From positions 558,001 through 622,000 of the forward strand of contig OZ244977.1 of NCBI GenBank assembly GCA_965222995.1: a stretch of DNA of 64,000 nt. The letters are read 5' to 3'. The notes beneath the pieces were generated by a model. It ran no database searches. It had not been told where the DNA came from and was given only the letters and a program-made list of their open reading frames with translations. This document shows, piece after piece, positions 36,901-45,880 of the stretch (positions within the stretch are counted from its first letter, which is position 1; every line of letters begins with the position of its first letter). The stretch is from SB11 sp965222995. Its GTDB lineage: Bacteria > Bacteroidota > Bacteroidia > UBA8524. A program made the translations under genes and the position numbers.

Positions 36901-38179
36901 ACCAATCGTGCGTCAGTCCCGGATAATTATTCTTCTTCGGCGTATAATCCACAGCCACCAAACCACAATTCAGTTTAGTCCATTGGATAGTAGCCTCAGG
37001 ACTTTCCCGAACCGTAATACTAAAGGCCCGGATAGACTGACCTGCCAACGGGCAAGCATCATCCTTAGCCGTAATGGTAAACGTATAAGGGATATTACTT
37101 ACATCAGCATTCGTAGGCGTCCAGCAGACACTACCCGTGGCCAAACGTTTAGAGCCGTTGGTATGTGTAAACACCGCCCCTCGAATACCCTTGTTCCAGG
37201 AAATTTTAACCGTATCCTTCTTATCATTATCCTCAGTTTCAATATCAATACACGTTTGTTGTCCCGCACAAGCAATGGCACTTTGTCCCTTAATACGGGG
37301 TACCTTATTGTTCGGACAAGGGACGACGATAATCTGCATATCCCGTCGGGTAATACCCACTTTGGTCATCACCCCGTTAATCTTTCGCCACTCAGTAACC
37401 TCAAGTACCAAAACAGTAACTTGGTTTTGAACGGTAGGACGGAAGCTTAAGTCACCGGTTACAGGGTCTAAACGGAAGCCAGCGGGTTGGTTAAGACCTG
37501 CATTAGGGAATCCTAAGAAAGAAATAGGACGTTGAGCACTCCATGAACCACTGTAAGATATCTTGGCTCCCTGACCGCTTAAAGGCTCTACCAAACGGTA
37601 AGAAAGAGAGTCTCCATTATCTACAGTATCCAGAGCACCGTTGTTAAACACAAAATCCTGACCTACACAAATAAGGGCAGCAGGTTTAGAAGTAAATACA
37701 GGTGAACTGTTACAAGGAGTTTGGCATTTATTTAATACAGCCTCGGTATAAAAGTTCTGGTTAGCTGCTCCGGTAGTAATATTACTGTTACGGCAACATT
37801 GAGACCAGCTTAAGGTTACCTCACAGCAGTTAAGTACACTTAAGTCTATAATGCCTCTAAAAACGTGCTCTTCAATACCGTAAGCATAGCTACCGCTACA
37901 TCTACTTTGGGTAGGACAGCGGGAATCTATACCCGTAATGTCTTTCCTGCTTATAAGTGGTAAGGTAAAACTACGGGTACCTGCATTACAACGTGCCTGT
38001 ATAGGTGAGTTGCTTAACTGTATACCGTTACAATCACGATATACGGTAGCAGTTACTTCATATCTTCCGTTACCCAAACACTTGTAGGTAATATCACTAC
38101 CCATTACGTGGGTAGCCTGTACTTCAGTTACAGTAAATATACCAGCAAGGGCAAAAATTAGTAGTAATATTTTTTTCAT
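33923..38179 (-). CDS. Large secreted PKD-domain protein with T9SS type B (gliding-motility type) C-terminal domain
   Basis: A 1418-residue secreted protein with signal peptide (MKKILLLIFALAGIFTVTEVQA). The N-terminal about 280 residues (HVMGSDITYKCLGNGRYEVTATVYRDCNG) are Cys-rich and match the head of SprB/CHU-type adhesins. Then come many Ig-like repeats, each with C-x-N/G-x turns, PKD-like domains at about 1190-1330 (FSSLTDQASEADYVWNFGDP, YTWEFGD), and a T9SS type B domain from about 1335 (IPNAFTPNLYGDERNNRFYV, FEVFVFNRWGEKVYYSTD, GWDGFFKGE, QDVYTYVVNV). It is probably a cell-surface adhesin. Codon use is odd over 34000-37380 (see findings). It is monocistronic with a bidirectional terminator. 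Confidence 0.85.
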   Translation of the reverse strand: MKKILLLIFALAGIFTVTEVQATHVMGSDITYKCLGNGRYEVTATVYRDCNGIQLSNSPIQARCNAGTRSFTLPLISRKDITGIDSRCPTQSRCSGSYAYGIEEHVFRGIIDLSVLNCCEVTLSWSQCCRNSNITTGAANQNFYTEAVLNKCQTPCNSSPVFTSKPAALICVGQDFVFNNGALDTVDNGDSLSYRLVEPLSGQGAKISYSGSWSAQRPISFLGFPNAGLNQPAGFRLDPVTGDLSFRPTVQNQVTVLVLEVTEWRKINGVMTKVGITRRDMQIIVVPCPNNKVPRIKGQSAIACAGQQTCIDIETEDNDKKDTVKISWNKGIRGAVFTHTNGSKRLATGSVCWTPTNADVSNIPYTFTITAKDDACPLAGQSIRAFSITVRESPEATIQWTKLNCGLVAVDYTPKKNNYPGLTHDWLVKDSNNRNIAFASKKQDTIRMQPGKNRLFLTLRTSTPCINAFVDTIDIDPFVQVDLPFDTLICDGNPMTLNAITWDGIPHYEYTWSSGDTSSSAIINPGGDSTFWVAVKDQDGCENSDTVDVFWKPLPPVSIGPDLRICYDAIQTLDGGNDSIPYTFLWSNGDTSRFTNISDSGEYILQLTDSLGCSNYDTMNLFVNTVPVDGGPNQTICDQDTVFMTATGADTYEWYIVPNLNTPVSTFNQHSFVVTGDREVHIKATRTYQGVTCTNTDTVQVTKSDLPEINFAPVSARCVNDPPFSLTSEALVWPTITTGTWEGVVKPSIVNGGFFYPDSAGANPGAPGPTQHMVKYSVTDNQGCKNSKVVAVPVNPLPIAETLDGSYCGYDGVITMGNHIGPNTNQFNSTIVWSSPNTQANNALSPGLGGYNLDLSKLAQKATYNMVMRVTSTSTKCINYDTAKVTVREVPNVDAGIPPALCQNASAVDLNVVSGAAPAGGTWSQKLGAMGLQGTSFNPGLFPSTATVPAKSWVYYEYDIPNNNCPVTDSMEVTIFPIPQTAIAAIPKQCEDVGFFSVTAYGSPSNGVWSSQNGTVSAGGQFDAGNSGPGTFDLKYSVTNFYQCTVEANGSIEVQETPTLNVTVPPAACEGEPFNLSAAYTAATGVQWSSQGDGAFSSTTADAPVYTPGSQDNATQKFSVSVFTTNTIANDVCAPASQSFDISIYPIPTAEILPPLGGCEPRPVDFSSLTDQASEADYVWNFGDPASGANNTGSNASETHVYNSEGTYTITLRVTNRNTSCFRDATPVNVTIDPTPYANFSMSREVTTVAATDIQFTNLTVVDAPANRQTLDYTWEFGDLSNTNSKAFSPMFEYPTDTGTYIVRLTAITDKGCSSEHLDTLIIGPDITVYIPNAFTPNLYGDERNNRFYVSAEGYETFEVFVFNRWGEKVYYSTDITEGWDGFFKGEFAQQDVYTYVVNVTSFAGKPYTFSGTVTLLR

Positions 38180-38350
38180 TTCAAATGTTCCTTTTTTTAC
38201 TATCTCGTTCCACTATACTAGATAGGGTGAGATTAATAAAACGTTGCCTAACCTTTAAAGTTTTTTAATTCTTTTACATTGCTAATATATGTATTAACAA
38301 ATAAAATGACAACTGTTTGAAAATGCTTAATATAGCAAACAGTTTATTTT

Positions 38351-41300
38351 TTATACCAAGCTGATTTTGTTGAACTTAGTAAAATTACACCATTCACAAT
38401 CTTCTCTGCCACAACCTTTGCTAAATTGGTGATTTTTTATAGATGAATATGTAGATTTTATTTGCTCTTTTACTATTTGTATATCTCCGAAAGAAATAGG
38501 TACATTTTGCTGAATATATTCGTTGGTTTTTTTGTCGGGTTCTACAAAGTCGAAAATGGCTTGTTGCATCTCCCAGTCTTTAGTTTTTTCATTATCAAGT
38601 AATAAGCGGTAAAAAACGGCTTGCCGCCAGTAATCACCACCATTTACAGCTTCATGACTGTCTTTATTTGCATTTGCTCCCTCAACTGGCGGTTTTATTT
38701 TTTTGCGTGCATTTTCAGGCTTGCCTGTTTTATAATCTACCACCGTTGCCAATTTCCCATCAAACTCAATCTTATCCATTTTACCGTTTAGCGGTACCCC
38801 CTCAACAATAATATTCCTAAATACCCTTTCTACTGTAACGATTTTATTCCAACTATTGATATATGTATCGTAATAATCAGGCAAAATTTCTAAGCCATAA
38901 GCTAAACGGCGTTTGTATTGCTCTTCTATAAAGTTCTGCTTTAGCAACATCATATAATATCTAAAGTCTTGCAGCATTTGTTCTTTGGTAGGAAACTGCT
39001 TTTTATCACTAGCCAGCATTTTTCTAAACAGCGACTCTAAGGTGTTGTGCACTGCTGAGCCAAATGCCATATACTCGTTTTGCGGAGCAGGAACCCGTAG
39101 TATATTGTTAAAGTAAAAAGCAACAGGGCAACGCAAGTAATTTGATAAATGGGTAACACTTAGAGAATAGTTTTTTAATATATCTGCCAGGTACTGTTTA
39201 TCCAAGAGTTCTATCTCTGGTTCTTCAGCAGGTTGTAGTAAATGCTCTATAAAATCACTTAAAGCTTCATCTTTAAGAGTAATATTTTCTTTTTCTATTT
39301 CTGACAAATGCTCTATTTCTGCCACAAATCGGGAACGTTCCAGTTGTTTCTCATTAGTATTTTGTTGGGCATAACTAATGTATAGTTCTTTTTTAGCACG
39401 GGTCAGGGCTACAAAAAATAAACGACGGGCTTCTTCAGTTTCTATATCAGCATCTTTTTTCACTGAGTCAGATACAATGGTATCAGGCAAACTGTAGGTA
39501 TAACTGCGTCCTGCCTTATCCCAAATGGTATTGTTGCAGCCTAAAAGGAAAACGGTATCAAACTCAAGCCCCTTTGATGAATGTGCTGTAATAAGGTTTA
39601 CCCCATCTGTTCTGCCTGATGTTCTTGTAAACGAAAGCTCAATATTATCAGCATACATTAGGTCTAATACATGTATAAGCTTACTAACGTGTATGGTAGG
39701 CGTACGGTTAAACTCTTCTTCAACAAAACCAAAAAAGGCTTTTAACATTTCTAGCTGTGTAAATTTATCAGGGCTTTTCATAACCGTAGCTAAAATGCCT
39801 GAGTTATTTATTAGCTTTTCTATAAGCTGTGGCAGGGTAAGATTATCTGCTTGCGAAAGCCAGTAGTCTATATCCTCACCCAATCGCTTCATTCCGGGGT
39901 TGGAGAAATGTTGGTCGAAAAGTGAGGGGGCTTGTTTTTTGCCGAAAGTAGGGTCTAATAATTCTTCGCGAAAGGAGGTAGAGCGTTCTTTATAGTTTTT
40001 TCTTGAGATGGATATACTAAGTTTTGCAGCTTCAATAGGAGGGATGTTAAAAAAATCGAAGTGCATAATCTCGAATAATAAATACTCACCACTATGTGGA
40101 GTCTCTAACTCTAAAGCTATGTAACGAAGTATGGTAATAAGCTTATAAATAAGCGGCTCATTAAGCAGATTGATTTTCTTTTTTATGTGGTATGGAATTT
40201 TTTTAACCTCTAAGTACTTTACTAAATCATCGCATTGGCGGTGGTTGCGATAAATAATGGCAACCTCGGTTAAGTCTTTGCCTTGGTGGTGTATGGCTTC
40301 TACCTTATGGGCAATATCTATAATTTCATGGTAGGTGTTTGCATAACTACGAATTATAGGTTTTGTATCTAAATTTTTCAGTTTTTGGTTTGATGATACT
40401 AAGTCTTTCTTTAAATAATTAAACCCTGTGTGGTTTATTAAACGCTCGTTATTATTTTCTATTAATGTATGAGCAGCAGTAAGTACAGTAGGTACAGAGC
40501 GGTAGTTTTCTGTTAGTACTACCACTTGCAAATTAGTGCTGTATTTTAATGCAAAATCTTCTATATTTTTTACATTAGCCCCTTGAAAACGGTAGATTGA
40601 TTGGTCATCATCTCCCACAGCAAAAACATTAGGACTGTCCCAAAAATCTGTAAGTTGTGAAAGCAATTCGTTTTGAGAGCCACTTGTGTCTTGAAACTCA
40701 TCTATCAAAAAATATAAAAAACGTTCTTGGTAGCTGTACAGTAAATCTTCGTGTTGTTTAAATGCTTGTAGTACCCACAAAATCATGTCGGCAAAATCGT
40801 AACGCTGGCGTTTTTTTAATAACTCTTGGTAATTATCAAACTCTTTGGCTGCGGCAACCAATTTTTCCATTTTGCCTTTTTCCAGCTCAATCTTGTCAGT
40901 TTTTAAGTCGCCAACTTCTATGCCTCGTTTTTTGTTGGCACGCTTGTAGGTAAACTCTTCACGGTTGGGCAAGTCATCAATATACTGCTGGGCTTTTTCT
41001 TCAATATGCTCTGCTGTCCAGTCTTCTGTTTTCATTAGCTGGAAAAGCCTGTCTAGTCTTGAGGTTTCATAGTACACTTCACCCGTCCAGCGCTTTAGGG
41101 GATGTTGTGCATCAAAAGTATCTACCAGTTCACGTAATATTTCAATCTTTTCTAAATCAGAAACAGGCTGTAGCCCTCTATAGCCAAAATAATCAGGGTT
41201 TTCTTGTATTACCTCATTACAAAAACTGTGAAAGGTTTCTATTTTTACCCTATAGGCATCAGGACCTATAAAAGTTATGAGGCGGTTACGCATAGCCAAT

Positions 41301-41530
41301 GCTCCCGCCTCTGTATAGGTAAGGCAAAGAATATTCTCGGGCTTGCTATCGGTATTTAAAAGTATATAGCCAATGCGGGCAGCAAGAACTTGTGTTTTAC
41401 CCGTACCCGGTCCTGCAATTACCAAAACAGGTCCTTCTGTAGTTTCTACAGCTTTGCGCTGAGCAGGGTTTAGCTTTTCTAACTCTTGTAAAAAATGTTG
41501 TTGGTATTGTTGTGGTTGTTGTGCCTGCAT
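38351..41530 (-). CDS. UvrD/AddA-like ATP-dependent helicase with C-terminal PD-(D/E)XK nuclease and Fe-S cysteines
   Basis: A 1059-residue SF1A helicase. Motifs: VIAGPGTGKTQVLA (Walker A), FLIDEFQDTSGSQ (motif II), VGDDDQSIYRFQGA (III), LTENYRSVPTV (IV), VNLITAHSSKGLEFDTVFLLG (V), FFVALTRAKKELYI (VI). The C-terminal 250 residues are a RecB-like nuclease: AFGSAVHNTLESLF, then MDKIEFDG and VVDYKTGKPEN (the D and DxK catalytic residues). Cysteines at LRCPVAFYF and at GCGREDCEWCNF would hold an Fe-S cluster, as in AddB/AdnB-type proteins. It likely processes double-strand DNA ends. Its partner subunit is not in the window. Confidence 0.9.
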   Translation of the reverse strand: MQAQQPQQYQQHFLQELEKLNPAQRKAVETTEGPVLVIAGPGTGKTQVLAARIGYILLNTDSKPENILCLTYTEAGALAMRNRLITFIGPDAYRVKIETFHSFCNEVIQENPDYFGYRGLQPVSDLEKIEILRELVDTFDAQHPLKRWTGEVYYETSRLDRLFQLMKTEDWTAEHIEEKAQQYIDDLPNREEFTYKRANKKRGIEVGDLKTDKIELEKGKMEKLVAAAKEFDNYQELLKKRQRYDFADMILWVLQAFKQHEDLLYSYQERFLYFLIDEFQDTSGSQNELLSQLTDFWDSPNVFAVGDDDQSIYRFQGANVKNIEDFALKYSTNLQVVVLTENYRSVPTVLTAAHTLIENNNERLINHTGFNYLKKDLVSSNQKLKNLDTKPIIRSYANTYHEIIDIAHKVEAIHHQGKDLTEVAIIYRNHRQCDDLVKYLEVKKIPYHIKKKINLLNEPLIYKLITILRYIALELETPHSGEYLLFEIMHFDFFNIPPIEAAKLSISISRKNYKERSTSFREELLDPTFGKKQAPSLFDQHFSNPGMKRLGEDIDYWLSQADNLTLPQLIEKLINNSGILATVMKSPDKFTQLEMLKAFFGFVEEEFNRTPTIHVSKLIHVLDLMYADNIELSFTRTSGRTDGVNLITAHSSKGLEFDTVFLLGCNNTIWDKAGRSYTYSLPDTIVSDSVKKDADIETEEARRLFFVALTRAKKELYISYAQQNTNEKQLERSRFVAEIEHLSEIEKENITLKDEALSDFIEHLLQPAEEPEIELLDKQYLADILKNYSLSVTHLSNYLRCPVAFYFNNILRVPAPQNEYMAFGSAVHNTLESLFRKMLASDKKQFPTKEQMLQDFRYYMMLLKQNFIEEQYKRRLAYGLEILPDYYDTYINSWNKIVTVERVFRNIIVEGVPLNGKMDKIEFDGKLATVVDYKTGKPENARKKIKPPVEGANANKDSHEAVNGGDYWRQAVFYRLLLDNEKTKDWEMQQAIFDFVEPDKKTNEYIQQNVPISFGDIQIVKEQIKSTYSSIKNHQFSKGCGREDCEWCNFTKFNKISLV

Positions 41531-41551
41531 AGCTACAGCGAATGTAGCTAA

Positions 41552-42640
41552 TTAGAAATATTTTAAAGGGGTATTATCATATAGCGTTCCAATAAACTTA
41601 GGTGCAGTAAATCTAAAACCTATGCTTAAGACGGTTGAGTAATAGGTAGTAGAAGCATCCATACCCGGTAATGAAACCATAGTTCTATCACCCCGAGCTA
41701 CTAAGCCGGCATAAAACCTTTTATCGTTATAACCTACTGAGAAAAAAGCATCACCTAAAAGTGTAGGTCTCCAACCTGTTGAAATTCTTTGCCCTTTATT
41801 ATCTACTGTATTGTGATACTGGAAATCGCCCATAAAGTATAGACCAAAAGAAGCAAACCATTTTTTCAGTACAAATGTACCTGAAAAACCGGGGCCCAAG
41901 CCCAGTGAATACACCTGAAAGTTTTTTAAGTTTTGATAGTTTCCAAAAAAGCCCTCTTGCCCACGATTAAAAATGGCAGAGTCTGCATTAGCCCGCATTC
42001 TATAAATATGGCTAACTGCAAAAAAAGTGGCTTGCGATTTTTTTTGTTGTTCACTGAAGCTGTACGCTGCCCCATAAGAGAACTTTTCATGATTGAAAAT
42101 ATAAAAAGCTTTGGCTTTGGTGTAACGCATGCTTAAGTCGGGGCGTTTTATAAAAGGCTCTTCATCGGTTTGTAGACTGTCATAACTAGGTGTATTTGCA
42201 TCGGAAAAACCTTTAAATACATTGTGGTAAAACTCAAACACAAAGGGACTGGTATTTAACCTAAGTTTTAAAATACTGTACTGGGTTTTACCGTATATTT
42301 TTTCATTTTCAGGAATTATAGGTCCCTTGAAACCAATAGATAATGATACTGCCCTATAATTAATATCAAAACCCGTTACATCTCTTAAGTAAGGTTCATA
42401 ACTGCTGCTTTTTTCTGCTAAGCTATCGTCTAAAGGTTCAAACCGAAACTCGAATGTGGGGACGGCTATCCAAGGCTCAATTGCCATTACATTATCACCA
42501 AATTTATGTATATAGTTGGTATCGTAATTTAGTTTTTTAGGGATAGAAGTTAAAATAGAATCTTCAGTCTGTATTTGTGAAAATGCAGTATTTAGGCAAC
42601 AAATTAATGCCGTTAGCAGATATAGCCTTAACGTTTTCAA
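41552..42640 (-). CDS. DUF4421 family protein, third of three tandem copies
   Basis: A 362-residue envelope protein with a signal peptide (KTLRLYLLTALICCLNTAFS). The DUF4421 frame is YDTNYIHKFGDNVMAIEPWIA, YEPYLRDVTGFDINYRAVSLSIGFKG, LRLNTSPFVFEFYHNVFKGFSD, SYGAAYSFSEQQKKS, and the C-terminal FYAGLVARGDRTMVSLP and IGFRFTAPKFIGTLYDNTPLKYF. It is probably an outer-membrane beta-barrel of unknown function. It starts at TTG 42640, with no in-frame ATG that would keep the signal peptide. The most diverged of the three copies. Confidence 0.82.
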   Translation of the reverse strand: MKTLRLYLLTALICCLNTAFSQIQTEDSILTSIPKKLNYDTNYIHKFGDNVMAIEPWIAVPTFEFRFEPLDDSLAEKSSSYEPYLRDVTGFDINYRAVSLSIGFKGPIIPENEKIYGKTQYSILKLRLNTSPFVFEFYHNVFKGFSDANTPSYDSLQTDEEPFIKRPDLSMRYTKAKAFYIFNHEKFSYGAAYSFSEQQKKSQATFFAVSHIYRMRANADSAIFNRGQEGFFGNYQNLKNFQVYSLGLGPGFSGTFVLKKWFASFGLYFMGDFQYHNTVDNKGQRISTGWRPTLLGDAFFSVGYNDKRFYAGLVARGDRTMVSLPGMDASTTYYSTVLSIGFRFTAPKFIGTLYDNTPLKYF

Positions 42641-42687
42641 GAATGTACAAAAGTGATACTTATATTATTATATCGCAAAAAATGAGC

Positions 42688-43779
42688 TTATAAGTATTTT
42701 AGAGGGGTGTTGTCGTACACCTTTCCAAAAATTTTAGGGGCAGTAAAACGGATGCCTATGTTTATTTCCGCATTGAAAAAGAGTGTAGATGCATCTACAT
42801 TAGGAAGTGAGATTACACTTCGGTCTCCCTTAGCAATAAAACCGGCATAAAATCTATCTCCGTTATATCCGAATGAAAAAGAGGCATCTCCCATGATTGC
42901 ACCTCGTGTACCTTCAGAAAGTAAGACATTTTTATTGTCAAAAGCAGTATGATATTGTACGTCTCCCAGTACTTGTACATTGAAGGAAAAAAACCACTTT
43001 TTGTGTACTAAAGTACCTGCAATACCAGGACCTAAACCAAAAGAATACACTTTTAAACTTTTCAACTCTCCATACCTGCCAAACAAGCGCTCTTGACCTC
43101 TATTGAAAAACGAAGAATCGCCCCATGTATTAATTCTGTATAAGTGTGAGCTTATAAATGCAGATGCCCTGCTTTTCTTTTGACGTTCAATAAATCTATT
43201 AGCTGCTCTATACGAATATTTTTTGTATGAGTGGATATACAATACTCTTAGTTTGGTGTATTGCATATTTATGTCTCTACGCTTTATGAAAGGATTTGCC
43301 TTTGTTCTTGTAGAGTCGTATTCTCTTGCATTCCTATCAGAAAAACCTGAGAATGTATTGTGATAAAAATCAAATAGAAAAGGGTTGGTATTTAGCCGTA
43401 AGCGAATGATAGAATAATCTGTAGAACCAAAGCGTTCTTGCTCTTCAGGCGAAATTCTACCTTTTACTCTAAGTGATAGAGTTACTGCTCTATATGTAGT
43501 TGTAAAACCTATTACATCTCGCAAATAAGGTTGGTAACGGTTGTGTTTATGTTTTAAACTGTCTATTTCAGGCTGAAAACGCAATTCAAAATTAGGCGCA
43601 GAAATTAACGGGGCAATAGAAAGTATATCTTTATCAAACTTATGTACATAATTAGTATCGTGCTTATGACGTTTAGGAGTTTTTTTAACCTCTACCGTAG
43701 TGTTTTGGGCACCAAGGCTAAAAGTATAAAAAAGGGCTATAAACAGCAGATATGTTTTGACGGTAGGCAAGCGGCACAA
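42688..43779 (-). CDS. DUF4421 family protein, second of three tandem copies
   Basis: A 363-residue DUF4421 protein. Signal peptide region LPTVKTYLLFIALFYTFSLGAQ, then HDTNYVHKFDKDILSIAPLISAP, FYHNTFSGFSDRN, SYRAANRFIERQKKS, FFNRGQERLFGRYGELKSLKVYSFGLGPG and a final FTAPKIFGKVYDNTPLKYL. The start is probably TTG 43779; the in-frame codons before it contain no ATG, and the signal peptide would otherwise be lost. Spaced 8 bases from the first copy. Predicted beta-barrel in the outer membrane. Confidence 0.82.
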   Translation of the reverse strand: MCRLPTVKTYLLFIALFYTFSLGAQNTTVEVKKTPKRHKHDTNYVHKFDKDILSIAPLISAPNFELRFQPEIDSLKHKHNRYQPYLRDVIGFTTTYRAVTLSLRVKGRISPEEQERFGSTDYSIIRLRLNTNPFLFDFYHNTFSGFSDRNAREYDSTRTKANPFIKRRDINMQYTKLRVLYIHSYKKYSYRAANRFIERQKKSRASAFISSHLYRINTWGDSSFFNRGQERLFGRYGELKSLKVYSFGLGPGIAGTLVHKKWFFSFNVQVLGDVQYHTAFDNKNVLLSEGTRGAIMGDASFSFGYNGDRFYAGFIAKGDRSVISLPNVDASTLFFNAEINIGIRFTAPKIFGKVYDNTPLKYL

Positions 43780-43787
43780 AAATATAA

Positions 43788-44900
43788 CTAATGTGATTTA
43801 AAATACTTAAGTGGAGTATTATCATAAATTGTGCTAAAAATTTTAGGTGCATTAAAACGCATACCTATACTAAGCTCATTATTAAAAAATGAGGTTGTAC
43901 CATTTATGTGAGGCAGGTTTATTAAGTTTCTATCTACACTAGAAATAAAGGTAGCGTAAAACTTATCTCCATTATAGCCAAAAGAAAGAGCAATATCTCC
44001 CATTATGCCCCCACGCCAACCTTTTGAAAGTAAAGCTTCATTTGGGTTTTTAGCATTATGGTGTAACATATTTCCTAAAACCTCTGCCCTAAATGAGAAA
44101 AACCATTTTTTCCATACCATATTGGCTATAAAACCGGGACCAATACCCATTGAAAATACTCTTAGGTTAGAGAGGTTTTGCATACTGCCAAAAGCATTTT
44201 CTTGTCCACGATTAAAAAAGGAACTGTCGCCCCAATTGTTTAGGCGGTACGCGTGAGAAGAAATGTAGAACGATGTTTTAGATTTCTTTTGCCTTTCTGT
44301 AAACCGAAAAGCTGCCCTGTACGAGAATTTTTTGTGAGAGAAAATATACAACACTTTAAGTTTGGTGTACCGTGTTCTTAAATCAGGACGAATAATGAAA
44401 GGCGCACCATTAGGCAGTGTGGTGTTATAAGCCTCAGTATTTCTATCACTTAATCCATTAAAAGCATTGTGAAAAAAATCGAAAATAAAAGCATTGGTAT
44501 ATAAGCGAAGCCTGTATAAATTGTATTTGGTTTTGCCATATAAATTTTCATCCTCTGGTGAGATGCGTCCCTTTACTTTTGCAGAAAACGTAATGGCACG
44601 ATAACTAAAAGTAAAGCCGATAATATCTCTTAAATAGGGGCGGTAAACATTAAATTTATCTTCGAAACCTGACTTTTTTGGTGTGTAAGCTATACTAAAA
44701 GTAGGAGCAGAAATAAGCGGAGCAAAGGAAACTATGTTACTACCGTATTTCTGTATATAATTGCTATCATAATCAAAAAGTTCTTCTTTGCTAAGGGCAT
44801 CTTTTATTTTACCCAATTCTTTTTCAATTATCTGGGCATAAATATGTTGCACAGCTACTAGCAGTAATGCACTAAAAAGATATTTTTTTAGCAGTCTCAA
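43788..44900 (-). CDS. DUF4421 family protein, first of three tandem copies
   Basis: A 370-residue DUF4421 protein with signal peptide LRLLKKYLFSALLLVAVQHIYA. It has the conserved YDSNYIQKYGSNIVSFAPLI, YRPYLRDIIGFTFSYRAIT, LRLYTNAFIFDFFHNAFNGLSDRN, SYRAAFRFTERQKKSKTSFYISSHAYRLNNWGDSSFFNRGQENAFG blocks and ends in NTPLKYFKSH. It starts at TTG 44900. It is closer to the second copy than to the third. The tandem set could form related pores. No substrate is known. Confidence 0.82.
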   Translation of the reverse strand: MRLLKKYLFSALLLVAVQHIYAQIIEKELGKIKDALSKEELFDYDSNYIQKYGSNIVSFAPLISAPTFSIAYTPKKSGFEDKFNVYRPYLRDIIGFTFSYRAITFSAKVKGRISPEDENLYGKTKYNLYRLRLYTNAFIFDFFHNAFNGLSDRNTEAYNTTLPNGAPFIIRPDLRTRYTKLKVLYIFSHKKFSYRAAFRFTERQKKSKTSFYISSHAYRLNNWGDSSFFNRGQENAFGSMQNLSNLRVFSMGIGPGFIANMVWKKWFFSFRAEVLGNMLHHNAKNPNEALLSKGWRGGIMGDIALSFGYNGDKFYATFISSVDRNLINLPHINGTTSFFNNELSIGMRFNAPKIFSTIYDNTPLKYFKSH

Positions 44901-45000
44901 AACCCAAACAAATTTCGACTTTAATTTTTGTGATGTTTCAAAAACTTAATCACCTAACAGAAAAATGCAGTAGAATGTTGAATTTATACCCTAAAATGTT

Positions 45001-45873
45001 TTACGGGTAGTATTCTATTTCGTAGGTGAAAAAACGAAGTAATGTTTTATTAGAAATTGCTGAAAACCTTAAAAGGTTATGTAGCTCATCATAAAAATAT
45101 AAATGTTTAGTTTCACCACGACTGTATTTATAACGAGGTTTATATTTGAATTTCACTTTTTCAGCACGATTTTTATGGTCAATATTATACCTGTACCTCG
45201 TTTTTATTTTAAACTGGCTGCCCAGCTTTTTTAAGAAAAACTTACTTTTAAGTATTTTAGACTTCCCTCTGAGGTTATATTTATACTTGGTAGCAGAAAT
45301 AGATGTAGAATCATAACCTTCTATTTCTCTTACCAAGCCTCTAAGGTTGTATTTATAGCTGAATTTAGAGGTTACATTACCGCTAGCATCATAATCTATT
45401 TTTTCTTTTAACCTTCCTTTTTTATTATAATTATATTCTCCAAATAAAACCCCTTTATCTTTCAGGTTTTGTATAGGTGTAGCATCAATTAACTCTTCGT
45501 TTGGGAGTTTAATTTCTGCTGTTATATTCCCATCTTTATTTAGTACTGCAATAATTATTGATGAAGTTTGAGGAAAAGTGATTTTTATGAAACTATCATA
45601 GTAGTTATAAAACTCTGTTTTCACTATGCTATCATAATTACTTACTTTTCTTTTTTTAAGAAAACCTTCTTTAGAAAACTCATAAGTAATAAACTTATTT
45701 TTAGTAGAGTCTGCAATGGTAGAATCACCTTTAATCTTGTTATACAGCTTATTTTCAATAATAATTTTCACATTTCCCTTTAGCCTAAAATCTTTTTCGG
45801 CTCTGTATTTTAATTGAGCTGTGGTTGGCAGTGAGTAAATAACAAGTAGCCAAAAAAAAGCAAGTGTTTTCAT
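45001..45873 (-). CDS. Secreted protein with YN..G repeat, unknown function
   Basis: A 290-residue secreted protein with signal peptide MKTLAFFWLLVIYSLPTTAQ. It has RHS/YD-like repeated turns (YNKKGRLKEKIDYDASGNVTSKFSYKYNLRGLVREIEGYDS and KYNLRGKSKILK), each of about 20-25 residues, which often form a beta-solenoid. The C-terminal part is basic (KYKPRYKYSRGETKHLYFYD). I chose ATG 45873, which gives the clean signal peptide; the alternative ATG 45888 overlaps the preceding gene stop by 8 bases. No enzymatic motif. Cotranscribed with the transglycosylase gene upstream. Confidence 0.62.
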   Translation of the reverse strand: MKTLAFFWLLVIYSLPTTAQLKYRAEKDFRLKGNVKIIIENKLYNKIKGDSTIADSTKNKFITYEFSKEGFLKKRKVSNYDSIVKTEFYNYYDSFIKITFPQTSSIIIAVLNKDGNITAEIKLPNEELIDATPIQNLKDKGVLFGEYNYNKKGRLKEKIDYDASGNVTSKFSYKYNLRGLVREIEGYDSTSISATKYKYNLRGKSKILKSKFFLKKLGSQFKIKTRYRYNIDHKNRAEKVKFKYKPRYKYSRGETKHLYFYDELHNLLRFSAISNKTLLRFFTYEIEYYP

Positions 45874-45880
45874 ATAGATG

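Noticed and set aside
34766..37450. Long plus-strand Arg-rich frames opposite the adhesin gene
   Set aside because: They are antisense shadows made possible by the G-ending codons of the real gene; composition is extreme and no start region or family is recognisable.
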